Shown one piece after another: positions 27,409 to 38,015 of a DNA stretch of 64,000 nt. The translations under genes were made by a program, and so were the position numbers. This stretch comes from Capsaspora owczarzaki ATCC 30864. Taxonomy: Eukaryota; Opisthokonta; Filasterea. The first letter of the stretch is position 1; the number at the start of each line of letters is the position of its first letter. The DNA is taken from contig NW_011887293.1 of the NCBI RefSeq assembly GCF_000151315.2, positions 2,333,848 to 2,397,847 on the forward strand, written 5' to 3'. The notes under the pieces are model-generated. The model had not been told where the DNA came from. It saw nothing but the letters and a program-made list of their open reading frames with translations, and made no database searches.

Positions 27409-28734
27409 ATTACACACGATGGTTGGCGCAACGATCAGAAACAGACCAGTTGGTGCAAGGAGCCAATCATCACGTCGAGTCCGACTCCTTCGTCCGCAAC
27501 TCCAGAGCCCTCCCCGTCCAGTGTTTCTTCGGATGTGCAACGAGCACGCCTCGGTCGCATTGATCTCCAGTGCGATTTAGCAGACCCGCTGTCTGAAGGG
27601 TGCTTCACCTCGAACTTTGCAAAGTTTCGACCCCCTTTGGCTCAATATACAACATACGATGGCCCGGTGGCAGCGCACATTATCCCGCTGTTGTGTGGCT
27701 CGGAAGGAAAGCCGCTCGCTCATTGCTTGTTTTCCATCATGGCGACCGCCACCTCGTTGTATTACGAGTACAATGGTTTGGTGGATTTGTACTTTGTCGT
27801 TGACGAGACCACCGACACTGCACTCCGCCAGACCTGGCGCAATGTCGATCCAGCGTTTTTCGTGCCGGACGAGAATCTCGACGGCTGGCATGCACGACGA
27901 CCCTTCTATACAATCATTATGCCGTCTGCCCTCGCAACTCTACCCAGCTTTGGGCGCAATCCGGTCTGGTTTAAAAAGTACTACGCGCTCGATCTGCTGG
28001 CTCGCGCGTCGCTTGGCGAGACTTGGGCGCTGCCTTTCAACGTGCCGACGTACGAGTATTTTATTGTGACCGACGTGGAAGTTGTCTGGAGCAGAGGCGT
28101 GTTGAACACTGCATCGACAACCGCCTCCGCCTCCGCGGTCAATCGGCGAGCCGCACTGCGGGCAGCCCTGGCCGCCAACGACCACCGAACACACTTCTTT
28201 GGCGTCACAATGTTCCCTGGCCATCCACCAGTGTTTGACGATATCATGAACGCATCTGCCGACTTGATCCGTCGGACGGACGATGCCGCTTACCAGCAGC
28301 TGCGCCGCAAGACAGCCAACTTGTCGACATACACTTGGTTTAACGACATGCCTGTCTTTCCAGCCATGTATGTGCCCGAGTTTCTTGCACTCATTGACAC
28401 GTCACGCAGACACGAGGAGGTGACCTGGTTCTGGTTTGACCATCTTGTTTTCCAGTACTGGCTGCTGGCCTTCAAAGACAAGCAGATGGACATTCTCGAT
28501 CACTTGGTCCCGGCACAGGGTGGTGTTCGTGCTCAAAGTTTCTCACTCGGGGAGGCCTCTGCTTACGACGAGGTGCTATGCGATGTGGCCCAGCCACTTT
28601 GGACGACGGTCTCCAACCGATGCGCATCCACACTGATGTACACGCAGATAGATCGCTCAAACAGCTTTTGTGCAGTCCCTGCGCCGTATCCCAGTTTGGA
28701 GTACATCCCGCTGTGCTATCCCAAAAAGGACTAG
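27409..28734 (+). CDS. Hypothetical protein, possible GT-A-like glycosyltransferase
   Basis: I do not recognise this gene by name. The frame is open from 27409 (just after a stop) to the stop at 28732-28734. No in-frame ATG precedes the first conserved-looking part, so an upstream exon is likely; CAG acceptors near 27441-27510 are candidates. The C-terminal 330 residues look globular and coding. Some features recall GT-A glycosyltransferases: WFKKYYALDLL followed by YEYFIVTDVEVVW (a DxD-like TDVE after a hydrophobic strand), then FFGVTMFPG and WFWFDHLVFQYWLLAFK. No membrane segment is obvious in the visible part. Expression as a protein is well supported by codon use and length; the enzymatic call is only a guess. 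Confidence 0.6.
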   Translation: MTHDGWRNDQKQTSWCKEPIITSSPTPSSATPEPSPSSVSSDVQRARLGRIDLQCDLADPLSEGCFTSNFAKFRPPLAQYTTYDGPVAAHIIPLLCGSEGKPLAHCLFSIMATATSLYYEYNGLVDLYFVVDETTDTALRQTWRNVDPAFFVPDENLDGWHARRPFYTIIMPSALATLPSFGRNPVWFKKYYALDLLARASLGETWALPFNVPTYEYFIVTDVEVVWSRGVLNTASTTASASAVNRRAALRAALAANDHRTHFFGVTMFPGHPPVFDDIMNASADLIRRTDDAAYQQLRRKTANLSTYTWFNDMPVFPAMYVPEFLALIDTSRRHEEVTWFWFDHLVFQYWLLAFKDKQMDILDHLVPAQGGVRAQSFSLGEASAYDEVLCDVAQPLWTTVSNRCASTLMYTQIDRSNSFCAVPAPYPSLEYIPLCYPKKD

Positions 28735-29332
28735 CCCTGAGCTTTGTGCGCCGTTGATTGTTGTTTGTTGTTATTTATTCTCAAACCTTCGTGCGAGCGT
28801 TTGCCTTTTGTTTTTCCAATACATTTGTGCTTTGACGAACTATGTAAGCTCCAAGATTTGATATTGGGCAGACCGTTGCCGTGATCTCGACCCGCTTTGC
28901 TCTCAGCAGTACTATCGTATTGATGGTTAAGAACAAATCGGCATTCTGGAAGCGTTTGCAAAACTACCTGTTCGTTCGAGGGATGGTGGCACTCATTTTG
29001 AGTTCTTCAGAGCTCTACAATACTGTACAAGCTCAAACTGGGAACCATTCCGGCTTTGGTTCACGCTTCGGGGTAATCCACAGGTTGATCACAGCACCTT
29101 AATTCATGTTTGCACGGTTTCATGATGGAAAGGTTGACACTCAACGAAGTACTTGTATTTGTCAAGCCATGCAAGGTAAAAACACACACTCACAAACAAA
29201 CAAACAAAAAAACTACGTCTACAAAACTCCCCGAACTCAAACACAATCTGCTCCCTCGAAGTGAGCAAAAGTCATCATCAGAAGAAAACACAGCAACACA
29301 CCACCAGAGAAAAGGAAGCGAGCGTTCTTTGG
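28735..29332. other. Convergent intergenic region
   Basis: Lies between the ends of the hypothetical gene (+) and the LRR gene (-). It should contain both 3' UTRs. Nothing else is recognisable. Confidence 0.65.
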
Positions 29333-32300
29333 TTAATTCGGCGGTTGATTCTCGCTCAAGCTGTTCCAAGTGAGAAAGCCATGCCGTCAAACAGTAAGTA
29401 CCACGTGCATACACGACAGAATCAGCATCAGAGAAAGGGACCATACTTGAGCCAGTCAAGTGCAGAATTCTGGTTGAGTGCGTTGTCCAACGCAAGCTCT
29501 CCGGCTTCCCCGATTTCGTTATACCACAAACTGTTTGCATTGGAGTGAGCAAAAGCACTGCAGAGCAGCACGTACACACATTCATTGCTGATCTCAATCT
29601 GGTTCTATACCTGAGCCCCTTGAGCGTGGTATTCCGCAGGAGCGCTTCTGCCAACCTTTCGGCGCCAGCATCGCCAATATGATTCTTTCCGAGACTTTGG
29701 ATAACGCCGTGAGTAACATGCAGCTTGTTCAATTACCAATGCGATACGAAGCAGCAGAAAAGCGAGAGGAACATACTCGAGGGTTGTCAGTGTTGTGTTC
29801 TGCGAAATCACTGCCGCCATCGCATTTGCACCACTATCGCCGATAGAATTGCGGGACAGGCTGCTCTCAAAAGGTAAGTACCGCTATCACTGTTCATTCA
29901 ACGACATGCTCAGCATGCAAGGTAGCAAGCGAACGGAAACGTACTCGAGCGACGTCAATCCCACGTTGTGCTTCAGTTCCTCCGCCAGCGCCTGCGCTCC
30001 TGCACTGCCAATCCAACACTCGCGCAGGCTGCTCAAAGTGTGAGTATCATCAGCGCAGCGCAACAAGGCAAGGGCGCAACAAGGCAAGGGCAGAAATAGC
30101 CATTTCGTACTTTAGAGTGGTCAGTGTCGTGTTCGCCCTGAGTGCCTTGGAAATCGCCTCCGCTCCTGCATCTCCGAGCAGAGTGGAACTCAGACTAGAG
30201 CCATGTCGTGATTGAACAAACCCCCGACATGGTCGAGCAGCGATTAGCTGACAACGCCAAGAACGACAACAATCAGCAAGGCAGCGCGATGGAAAGACAA
30301 CATACTTGAGTATAGTGAGCTTGGTGTTCTGCGTCAGCGCTTCTGCAATCGCTTGGGCTCCAATCGGGCCAATCTTATTGGAATTCAGACTGTTTGTTGT
30401 CACGCGGTGAGTACTTGCATCAACGTGTCCACCGCCTCTCCCCCGAACGAAGCAAATCAGCGAGAGAAGCAAACATACTCGAGCTCGGGTCATCCAAGAA
30501 TTCTGCTTGAGCGATGTTGCAATGACTTGCGCTCCAAAGGAGTCAACGCCAAAGGGAATCCTAAACAGTGTCGTGAACAACCATCAAATGTAGCTTCCAA
30601 TGAAAGAGATAAAACCAACCAAGCACGAAAACTTACTCAAGCTTGCTTGGCTTGGTCAAACTCAGAACCTCTTGAATCACTTGCACTCCAGCAGAGTCAA
30701 CAATGTTCTCACGCAAGCTGTCCGCATAAACTGAGTTACTTATATCCATCGAAAGAAGCATCACATGCGTCGACGTCATAGAAGGGGGAACAACAGGAGA
30801 AGGGAGAAGGAACATACAAAAGCCTGGAAACCCGCGACAGGGCTTTTTCGAGTCCAAAATCATGCGGATTACGCACCTGCGGCAGCAGACTGTGACCACA
30901 CGGTGACAAGTTGCGTGAGCGACCACCTTTGGCCACTTCAGAGTTAATGTCAACTGCAGGACAACATACCGCTCTGTGGTCAATGGTTCTGACATTTCAC
31001 GCTCGAATTCAGGATCGTAGTTGTTCCAATCTCGCAATCTGGAATAACGCCGTGAGTAATCGCAGCAGAAAGAATCATTTTATGCGCACAATTGAGACTT
31101 TGACCGGCACGAGGGAGTATAACCTACTTGAACGTGGTCAGCGTAGTGTTGTGTTTGAGTGCGGCTGCGATTGTTTGCACTGCACAGGCAACAAAGCTAG
31201 CCGACAGCCTGTGATGTCATCACGGTGAAGAACACGAACAACCAAACCAAAAAACGAACAATGAATCATCAATTAGCACTTTGGTATCACTTTCGGAGCA
31301 TCAAACGACACACAATGAAAGGTGACCGTACTCGAGGGTGGTGAGCTTGGCGTTTTGCTGCAGCACAGTGGCAATCGCGTGCGCTCCGGCTTTGCCAAGC
31401 ACGTCGTTCCCTAGTCTAATCCCAGAAACAGTGTCAGTTTCAGTGAATCAAGCATCGAGGCATATCGGCATGCGACTTGGTACGTACTTGAGCGAGGTTA
31501 GAGTCGTGTTCTGAACAAGTGCGGGTGCAATTGCCTGCGTCTCAGCATCGCCAATGGAATTGCCATCCAACCTGCTCCCACATAACAAGCAAAGTGATTA
31601 CAGTGAGGCATGACACCAATCACCGCGGAAGATTGAACATACTCGAGCGTGGTCAGCGCAGTGTTCACTTTGAGCGCCTCGGCAATAGGTTTCACACCAG
31701 CAGTGCCAATGGCATTGTTATTCAGACTGCAACCACATGTTAAGTAAGAATACCAACAAGCAGGTCGTCCGCCTTCAGGTGTGACATCAATCAGCAAACA
31801 AAGAACGTACCGCAGCGTCGTCAGAGTCTTGCTCTGCTTCAGGGCCTCGGCAATCGCCTGCGCTCCAACAGCGCCGATAGGGTTGAAGGCAATCAAACCA
31901 CGATCATTGGACGATAAACTGATTGAGCAATGCGGTGAGCAATAGAACGATCAAGGAACAGCAATTGTGTATGAGTGACAGAAAGCCCTTACTCGAGTGT
32001 CGTCAGCGCCGTGTTCTGCTTGAGAGCTTCGGCAATCTCGTGCACTTTAAAACGAAGTTGACTGCAACTCAGACTGTTGGCTGATCGTGAGTAAATGCAG
32101 CAACAACCAGTTCCACAACAACCAGCTCCACAACAACAGGAGCATAGAACGTACTCGAGAGTGGTCAAACTGGTGTTCGACTTCAGCATTTCGGCAATGC
32201 TGTTGGCTCCAACATCGTCAATCGGGTTCATTGAAAGACTGTGTTTTCGAGTGGCAAGGAAAAGTTTCATCAGAATATAGCTTCGCTCTCTACAACAGCA

Positions 32301-35300
32301 CTCCCAAACGTACTTGAGCGTGGTCAACGTGTTGTTCTGCGCGAGTGCTCCACCGATCGCTTGGAGTCCAGCAGTGCCAATCCTGCAGTCTTTGAGACTT
32401 GACACGTGACAAGCAATACAAGCAAGGTTAATCTTTGGCCTTTGCAGACGAGAAACGGGCCAATGCGGCTGAAAAACATACTGCAGAGTGGTAAGCGTCT
32501 TGTTCTGCCGAAGAGCATCCGCAATGGCCTGCGCGCCGGCATCACCAAATCGACTGTGGTCCAGACTGTGATCAAGCAGTGAGAATTTCAAAGCACCCTG
32601 ATAATCAAGAGTGATAGCGTCGAACCGGCATGACAGATTGCAAACATACTTGAGTGTGGTCAGTGTGGTGTTGCTCTTGAGTGCTGTAGCAATCGCCTGC
32701 GCTCCGGCTACTTCCATTGCGTCACGCGCAAGTCTATTCCAAACCGGTGAGTCATACCATCGGATACCACAATACAGCACAACATTCATCAACACAAAGC
32801 GAAGATCTCGTACGAGAGTTTCGTGAGAGAAGTATTTTTCGCGAGCGCTTCTGCAATTGCTTGGAATCCAACGCTGTTCAATCTATTGTCGCCCAGACTA
32901 TAATCAACGTGTGAGCATGCGGTATTAGGCAGCCGTGATTGCCTCGATTTTCGTTCTCTTCATCTTTCTGCTTTTTGTTTGGGGTGGGGGGATAAAGGTA
33001 GGAGCTGTCACGTACTCAAGCTCAGTCAGCGTCGTGTTCACTTGGAGCATCCGTGGTATCGCCGCCTGCGCACCTGAGCCGAGAGTGATATTGTTTTTCA
33101 AGCTGCGAGCATTACAGTCAGCGACAGGGCAAATGAAACAGCACTTGCAGTTACAAAGACATGGATTCAGTCAAAATGAGAAGGGAGGATCATACTTGAG
33201 GGAGGTCAACGTCGTGTTCTGCTCGAGCGCGTGGACAATCGCTTCAACTCCAGCATCTCCAATCGAACACCAATAAAGCCTGTGGCAATTGATGTCAGCG
33301 ATGGCATAACAACGCAGCAGTAGAACCCAGAGTCACAACATCCATCCGGCAGAACGTACGAAAGCGTGGTCAGCGTCTTGTTGCACACCAGAGCATCAGC
33401 GATCGCAAGTCCACCAGCTTCGCCAATCTTGTTTTTATCCAAACTTTTACAATGAAGTGAGCAACACATACCACAGCAGCTCCAATCATGACCTCAAGCA
33501 ATGATTCAGCACGACAGTGACACTGACACAAGCGTAGTCAATGCCGAGTTGGTCTTGAGTGCCTCTCCAATCGCTTGCGTTCCAGCGCTGCCAATGTCGT
33601 TGCCGAGCAAGCTGGTGACCATGCAATGAGAATCAATAATTCAATATGCGATTCAACTTATCAGCGAACAAGCAACTAGCAGACGAGGAAGAGAGTGGTG
33701 GAATCCTACCGGAGTGCAGTCAAAGTGGTGTTTTGTTTCAGCACTTTTCCGATCGCTTGAGCTCCAAAGTCTCCAATTCGAGGACCATACAACCTGACCC
33801 AACATACAGACATGGTTAGATTGATGTTTGCAATTAGACGCGGTAGTGGTCAGCATGAGAGGAAAGAAGCATACTCTAGGGTGGTCAGTGACGTGTTTTG
33901 CTTCAGGATGGCGGCAATCGCGTTTGTTTCTGCCGGGCCGAATTTACCCCAGCCCACACTGTTACCACACAATGAGCGACGCCATCGAAGCAAACAGGAG
34001 CATTTGCAATGGTTCACTGGAATGCAAACAAAATGCGAAAATGGTGCGTACTAGAGCGTGGTCAACGTGGAGTTCTGCGTCAGTGCCTTTGCCATCGATC
34101 GCGCTCCATTGGCATCGAGGTAACCTCTGTCGTTACATGGTGAGCCAATTACCTCGCACAAAGCAACACGGGCAAATGGTGCAAAAACAACTTACGAGAG
34201 TTCAGTCAGTGTGGTGTTTTGCGTCAGTGCATCGGCAATCACTGCGTCAGTGTAATTTTGAGTCCTGTTATCATAAAGTAAAGCAGTGAGCGAGTGAGCT
34301 TTGTACAGCTGCCATTACCATAGGCAATGGATCCGGCGTTGCATACCGGAGTGTCGTCAGCGTTTTGTTCTGCGCTAACGCGGCCGCAATCGGCTGCATT
34401 CTAGCATTCTTGAAGTCAATCACCCAATCACCCAAGCTGATACCATACGGTGAGTCAAGGCATCAAACAAACATGGAGTTAGCAGAAGCCGACAAGTACA
34501 TACTCGAGTGTAGTCAGTGTGGTGTTTTGCAGGAGTGCTTCACCAATCGCTTCTTCCCTGCTGAGCTTCTTGCTGTCCTGGTTGTCGCCAGCAGTGTCGT
34601 CCTCGCAGTCCTCGTAGTCGCCGTCGTCAGCATCGTCAGCGTCCGTTTGACGAGCCTTCCTCTTGTTCTTCTTGGCTGTTGAGGTGTTCTTCCCGGCCAT
34701 TTCAGCAGCCCGACGCTTGCTGCGGATGGTCGTGGGGGCGCCATTACTGGAAGTTGAGCTCGTCTTGCCAGTACGCGCAACTGCAACCTGAATGGGTTTG
34801 CGAGCACGAAGACTGTAGCTCACAGCCTGAGATCCTTGGTTGGTTGGTGCAGTGGCCTTCTTCTGAGCGGTCTGGCGTTATGTGAAAAATCAAACAGTAA
34901 CAAAATCACGAACGAAGCAAACAAGATGTCAGTGACGAGCTTGTGGACTGGCATTACGTCTCACAACTCTTGGGCACAAGCGGCACCTTGCTGAGCGGCT
35001 CTGAGATTGAAGTGGCAGGGACCGGTGCGGCTGCCTTGCTGGTCCTGCCTCGCGGAGCAGCAATAGTAGTACTAGCCACTTGCACTGCTGATGTGGCAGC
35101 AGTAGCAGCAGTGGCAGCAGCAGCAGCACGGGCAGCAGCTCGCTTGGGTTTGGGTGGATCGACCTCCATTGGCGCGACCACACGATCGTCTTCCACTGCG
35201 TCGGTGCTACTGAGGCGACTGCTGGTCTTTGGCTTGGTGGCTCTTGTAGTGCGCATGGGAGTAGGAGCAGGAGCAGCCGAGGGTACCGCCTTCTTTGCCA

Positions 35301-35301
35301 T
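29333..35301 (-). CDS. 33-exon leucine-rich repeat protein, one LRR per exon
   Basis: A protein of roughly 1070 residues built from about 30 ribonuclease-inhibitor/NLRC-type LRRs, expected to bind protein partners. Exon 1 (35301 to about 34975) and exon 2 (34871-34504) encode a basic, Ala-rich N-terminus with nuclear-localisation-like clusters (SKRRAAEMAGK, KKNKRKARQ) and an acidic stretch. I see no NACHT, CARD or other NLR effector domain. Then come 30 repeat exons from 34436-34347 down to 29530-29447, and a short last exon (29360-29333, ending LSENQPPN). Most repeat exons are exactly 84 nt and split a codon the same way, giving units such as LSMNPIDDVGANSIAEMLK. The exon 1/2 junction does not resolve in phase with the best donor. 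The exon at 30560-30479 is 82 nt and disturbs the frame. It could therefore be intact through exon skipping, or damaged in its last third. Confidence 0.8.
29447..34436 (-). repeat. Tandem array of 30 LRR exons with 80-130 nt introns
   Basis: Exon starts, 5' to 3' on the minus strand: 34436, 34264, 34126, 33958, 33793, 33611, 33443, 33279, 33102, 32897, 32733, 32565, 32397, 32238, 32073, 31918, 31726, 31571, 31415, 31208, 31038, 30889, 30717, 30560, 30389, 30194, 30028, 29860, 29694 and 29530. Nineteen or more are exactly 84 nt. Others are 69, 72, 75, 81, 87, 90 and 108 nt, all multiples of three except the 82-nt one at 30560. Donors are mostly GTACGTT or GTATGTT right after CTCGA or CTCAA. 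Acceptors precede TCTG or CTTG. The period is about 155-205 bp. Confidence 0.88.
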
Positions 35302-35517
35302 TTGAGAACCGCAAAGATTGTTACAGATTTTTACACAATAAACAATCAACAAGAAGATCAAAAACAAAGACTGATTGTTTCGAATACGATGCCATCGTCG
35401 AGCCAGCTCTAGCGTGCTTGTCCCTGCATTTTCTTTTGTTTGTTTGGTTGGTTGGTTGTTTGTTTGCCGTTCTGTGTTGCTGTCCTCCTGACTGTCAAGC
35501 ACCCGAGTCTGGAAAAA

Positions 35518-35868
35518 TTATCTTGCGCGAGACTTGAGCTTGTCGAGGAGACTTGACTGCTCATTGCTCACCTTACCGATTGTGTGGGTTCTGACCAAAC
35601 GAGGTGTCCAGATACGCCACAGAGAAACTCGGCAGGGTCGAATTGCAAACGTGGTGCTGAAATATTGCACAAAACTGAAAACCTTATTCGCCCAAAATCC
35701 ACCACTCCCGTCTTGCGGATTTGGCCGTGAGCCACTTGCCAGGATGGTGTGGATGAGTGCGTCGTACGCCAGCCACAGAAACACGTAGAGCTCGACGCGC
35801 GGCATGTGCGAGGCGAATCGACCGTCGAAACCAGCGACCCGATCGTGACGGCGTGTTTCCTCAAACAT
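35518..35868 (-). CDS. Small hypothetical ORF, 116 residues
   Basis: An ATG-started ORF just upstream of the LRR gene, on the same strand. It contains one hydrophobic, aromatic-rich stretch (ELYVFLWLAYDALIHTIL) that could be a membrane helix, followed by a basic C-terminus. I do not recognise a family. It may be a real small membrane protein, one exon of a larger gene, or chance. Confidence 0.3.
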   Translation of the reverse strand: MFEETRRHDRVAGFDGRFASHMPRVELYVFLWLAYDALIHTILASGSRPNPQDGSGGFWANKVFSFVQYFSTTFAIRPCRVSLWRIWTPRLVRTHTIGKVSNEQSSLLDKLKSRAR

Positions 35869-36681
35869 GGTGGAGTGCAACCGCTACAAATAATGAAGAT
35901 TGAATACAGAGAATTTTATTTAGACGCTGGATTTTTTGGAAAGCGGTCGAGACAGCAATTCGCAATGAAGATTTGCAAGCATTGAAAACCTGAAAAACTA
36001 CGGGTTCCCAAATGGTCGACAGCGACCAATGCTAGGACGAAAGAAACACCTCAACACGTCGCCTCTTCACTAAAATAATGTTGTAAATATTATTTTCTCC
36101 CTGGATTCGAGCCTTGTGGTGGTGAATTGTGGCGTCAAATGTCGGCATTTGCCGCACGCGCTGGCGGACTGAAAAGCCGTGTCAACCCTGTGGGCTCGTT
36201 CAATGCTCAAACGTGAGACTATAATAGAAGTGTTACTTGTATCATATTATTTGGCGTTAGACATCGTGTAGGGCAGGATTTTCTTTCGGACTGAGTGTAA
36301 TCAATCTGAATTGAGCACTCAACGCTTAATTGCAAAGACCCATGTTTACTCAACATTGCGTCAACTTGGTCCGATCACCTCGCACTCGCTACCAATAATA
36401 AAAATATAGATCACAACATTTTGACGCCAAAATAGCTCGGGTTGAAAGGTCAGACCTCGATAGCAACTGCCAGAACAATTTCGACGCAAGCGATTTCGCA
36501 GTCTGGAGGTACTGAGAGCAAGAAGACATTCACCAGACCGACACAATTTGCTTGAATACAACGCATCGAATATTTGCGAGACTAGCGTGTCACTTCCAAC
36601 CTCATCTCGTGCGATCTGCCATTTCCCGACATTTCGCTTTGCCGCTTTCCTGTCAACTCCTGTTTCGCCCAATGCCGTCCC
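35869..36681. other. Intergenic region upstream of the tRNA pair
   Basis: AT-richer DNA with no frame or structure I can support. Confidence 0.6.
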
Positions 36682-36753
36682 TCGCAAATGACGCAGTGGC
36701 AGCGTGCTTCCTTTGCAAGGAAGATGTCGGGGGTTCGATCCCCCCTTTGTCCA
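36682..36753 (+). pseudogene. tRNA-Ala(UGC) copy with mismatched acceptor 5' end
   Basis: From 36685 to 36753 this is identical to the intact copy at 36844. It has the same D arm, anticodon stem-loop (TTTGCAA, anticodon TGC), T arm (GGTTCGATCCC, a good B box) and discriminator A. The first two acceptor bases are T and C facing C72 and C71, so both pairs fail. The third base keeps the G3-U70 pair. A T8 run at about 36758 would stop Pol III. Most likely a decayed or truncated duplicate, though it may still be transcribed. Confidence 0.7.
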
Positions 36754-36843
36754 GCGATTTTTTTTGGCTTTTCATTTTTTTTGGTTTCGAGGTTTGTGCG
36801 TCGATGCGGCCTCTCAAAACGTGAGTCGCCCAAAGTCAGTCTC

Positions 36844-36915
36844 GGGCAAATGACGCAGTGGCAGCGTGCTTCCTTTGCAAGGAAGATGTCGGGGGTTCGA
36901 TCCCCCCTTTGTCCA
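36844..36915 (+). tRNA. tRNA-Ala(UGC)
   Basis: A full cloverleaf: acceptor GGGCAAA with TTTGTCC; T8 G9; D stem ACGC/GCGT with GG in the loop; anticodon stem CTTCC/GGAAG around TTTGCAA (anticodon TGC); and T stem GGGGG/CCCCC around TTCGATC. Discriminator A is at 36915. The third acceptor pair is G3-U70, the universal identity mark read by alanyl-tRNA synthetase. No intron. T-rich terminator from 36918. Confidence 0.95.
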
Positions 36916-37369
36916 GCGTTTTTTTTCGTTTTTTTTTTTTCGGTTTTTTTTTTTTCGTTTTTTTTTGTTTTTTTTTTTTTCGTTTTTTTTTTTTTTTTGT
37001 TTGTTTGTGCACACTCTACTCTCCCCTTCTGTCAACAAGGCAACACATGCTTTCTTTTGATCGGTCGATGGAATATCTCATGCAACAGGGACTGGACTGA
37101 ACGCGATCGCAAAACCTGCACTTTCACTTCCATGCCCTTGCAGATGGCTTCTTTGAAACAAAGCTCTGGCGCTCAACCCTCTTGCTGCAGCCACGAAGCA
37201 ACAAAGTACATGCTCCATCCCGTAATCCCCCCTTGTCGTCGTGCTGTACGGCAAACTCGTGCACAAAGAAACCAAGAAAAAGTATCATTTCATTCTAGCA
37301 AACAAAACGACAACCGGAATTTTCATTGCAAGATCGCAAAGAAGTGAAACAAAACAACTGGCAAGTCGC
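36916..37369. other. Intergenic region downstream of the tRNA
   Basis: Starts with about 80 bases of T runs broken by CG or G (36917-37005), which include the Pol III terminator. The rest is the 3' flank of RPL23A. No gene seen. Confidence 0.65.
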
Positions 37370-38015
37370 TTAGATAATGCCAATCTTGTTGGCAATCTCC
37401 AAAGCCTCCTGGTCGGCAGCAAGCTTGACGTATGCCTTCTTGAAGCCGTCAGGTCTGAACGATTGACAAACAAGAGGAATGGCATGGACAAATAGTGAGC
37501 CTTCAAAGAAGCAAATGCTACAAAAAGAAAAGGAGGAGAAGACAAGGCGGACAAAACGCCTGAAAAGCATCTTTCGTTTCCCCTCCACCTCTTCACAAAC
37601 AGACAAGAAAAAAACCGTAGACTCACCGGACAAGGGTGTTGATGCGGGCAGCCTTGATGTCGTAGAGGCTGTGAACGGCATCCTTGATCTGAGCCTTGTT
37701 GGCACGGACGTCGGTGATGAAGACGAGGGTGTTAGTGTCCTCGATCAGCTTCATGGCGGACTCTGAAGTGAGGGGGTGCTTGATGATGGCGTAGGCATCA
37801 AGGGCGTTGGTGCGCTGAGCCGAGCGGCGGGGGTACTTGGGGGCGCGGGGAAGAGCAAGAGTCTTGGGGCGGTGGAAGGTCGAGGTGGTGCGGATCTTGC
37901 GCTTGGCGACGCCGTTGGTGCCCTTCTCGTTGGCCTTGCGAGCCTTGAGCGCCTTGTCGGCGGCGGGGGTCTGGCCCTTCGGCTTGGACGTGGCAGTTGC
38001 GGTTGGCTTGGCCAT
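37370..38015 (-). CDS. RPL23A: 60S ribosomal protein uL23 (RPL23A)
   Basis: A large-subunit ribosomal protein at the polypeptide exit site, where the signal recognition particle docks. Two coding exons, 38015-37627 and 37454-37370, give 157 residues, the usual eukaryotic length. The basic N-terminus precedes the conserved core ([51 protein letters not shown]). The second exon gives the invariant end [11 protein letters not shown] with NKIGII. A CAG just upstream of the ATG (GCAGCCTTTGTTCAAATGG) suggests a 5' UTR intron, common in ribosomal protein genes. Confidence 0.97.

Noticed and set aside
29333-35301. LRR exon array taken as a CRISPR-like or satellite repeat because of its regular spacing
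   Set aside because: The units are diverged LRR-coding exons with splice sites and conserved phase; the spacers are introns, unrelated in sequence.
36688-37347. 219-residue ORF through the tRNA pair
   Set aside because: It is made of tRNA sequence and T runs read as Phe/Val repeats.
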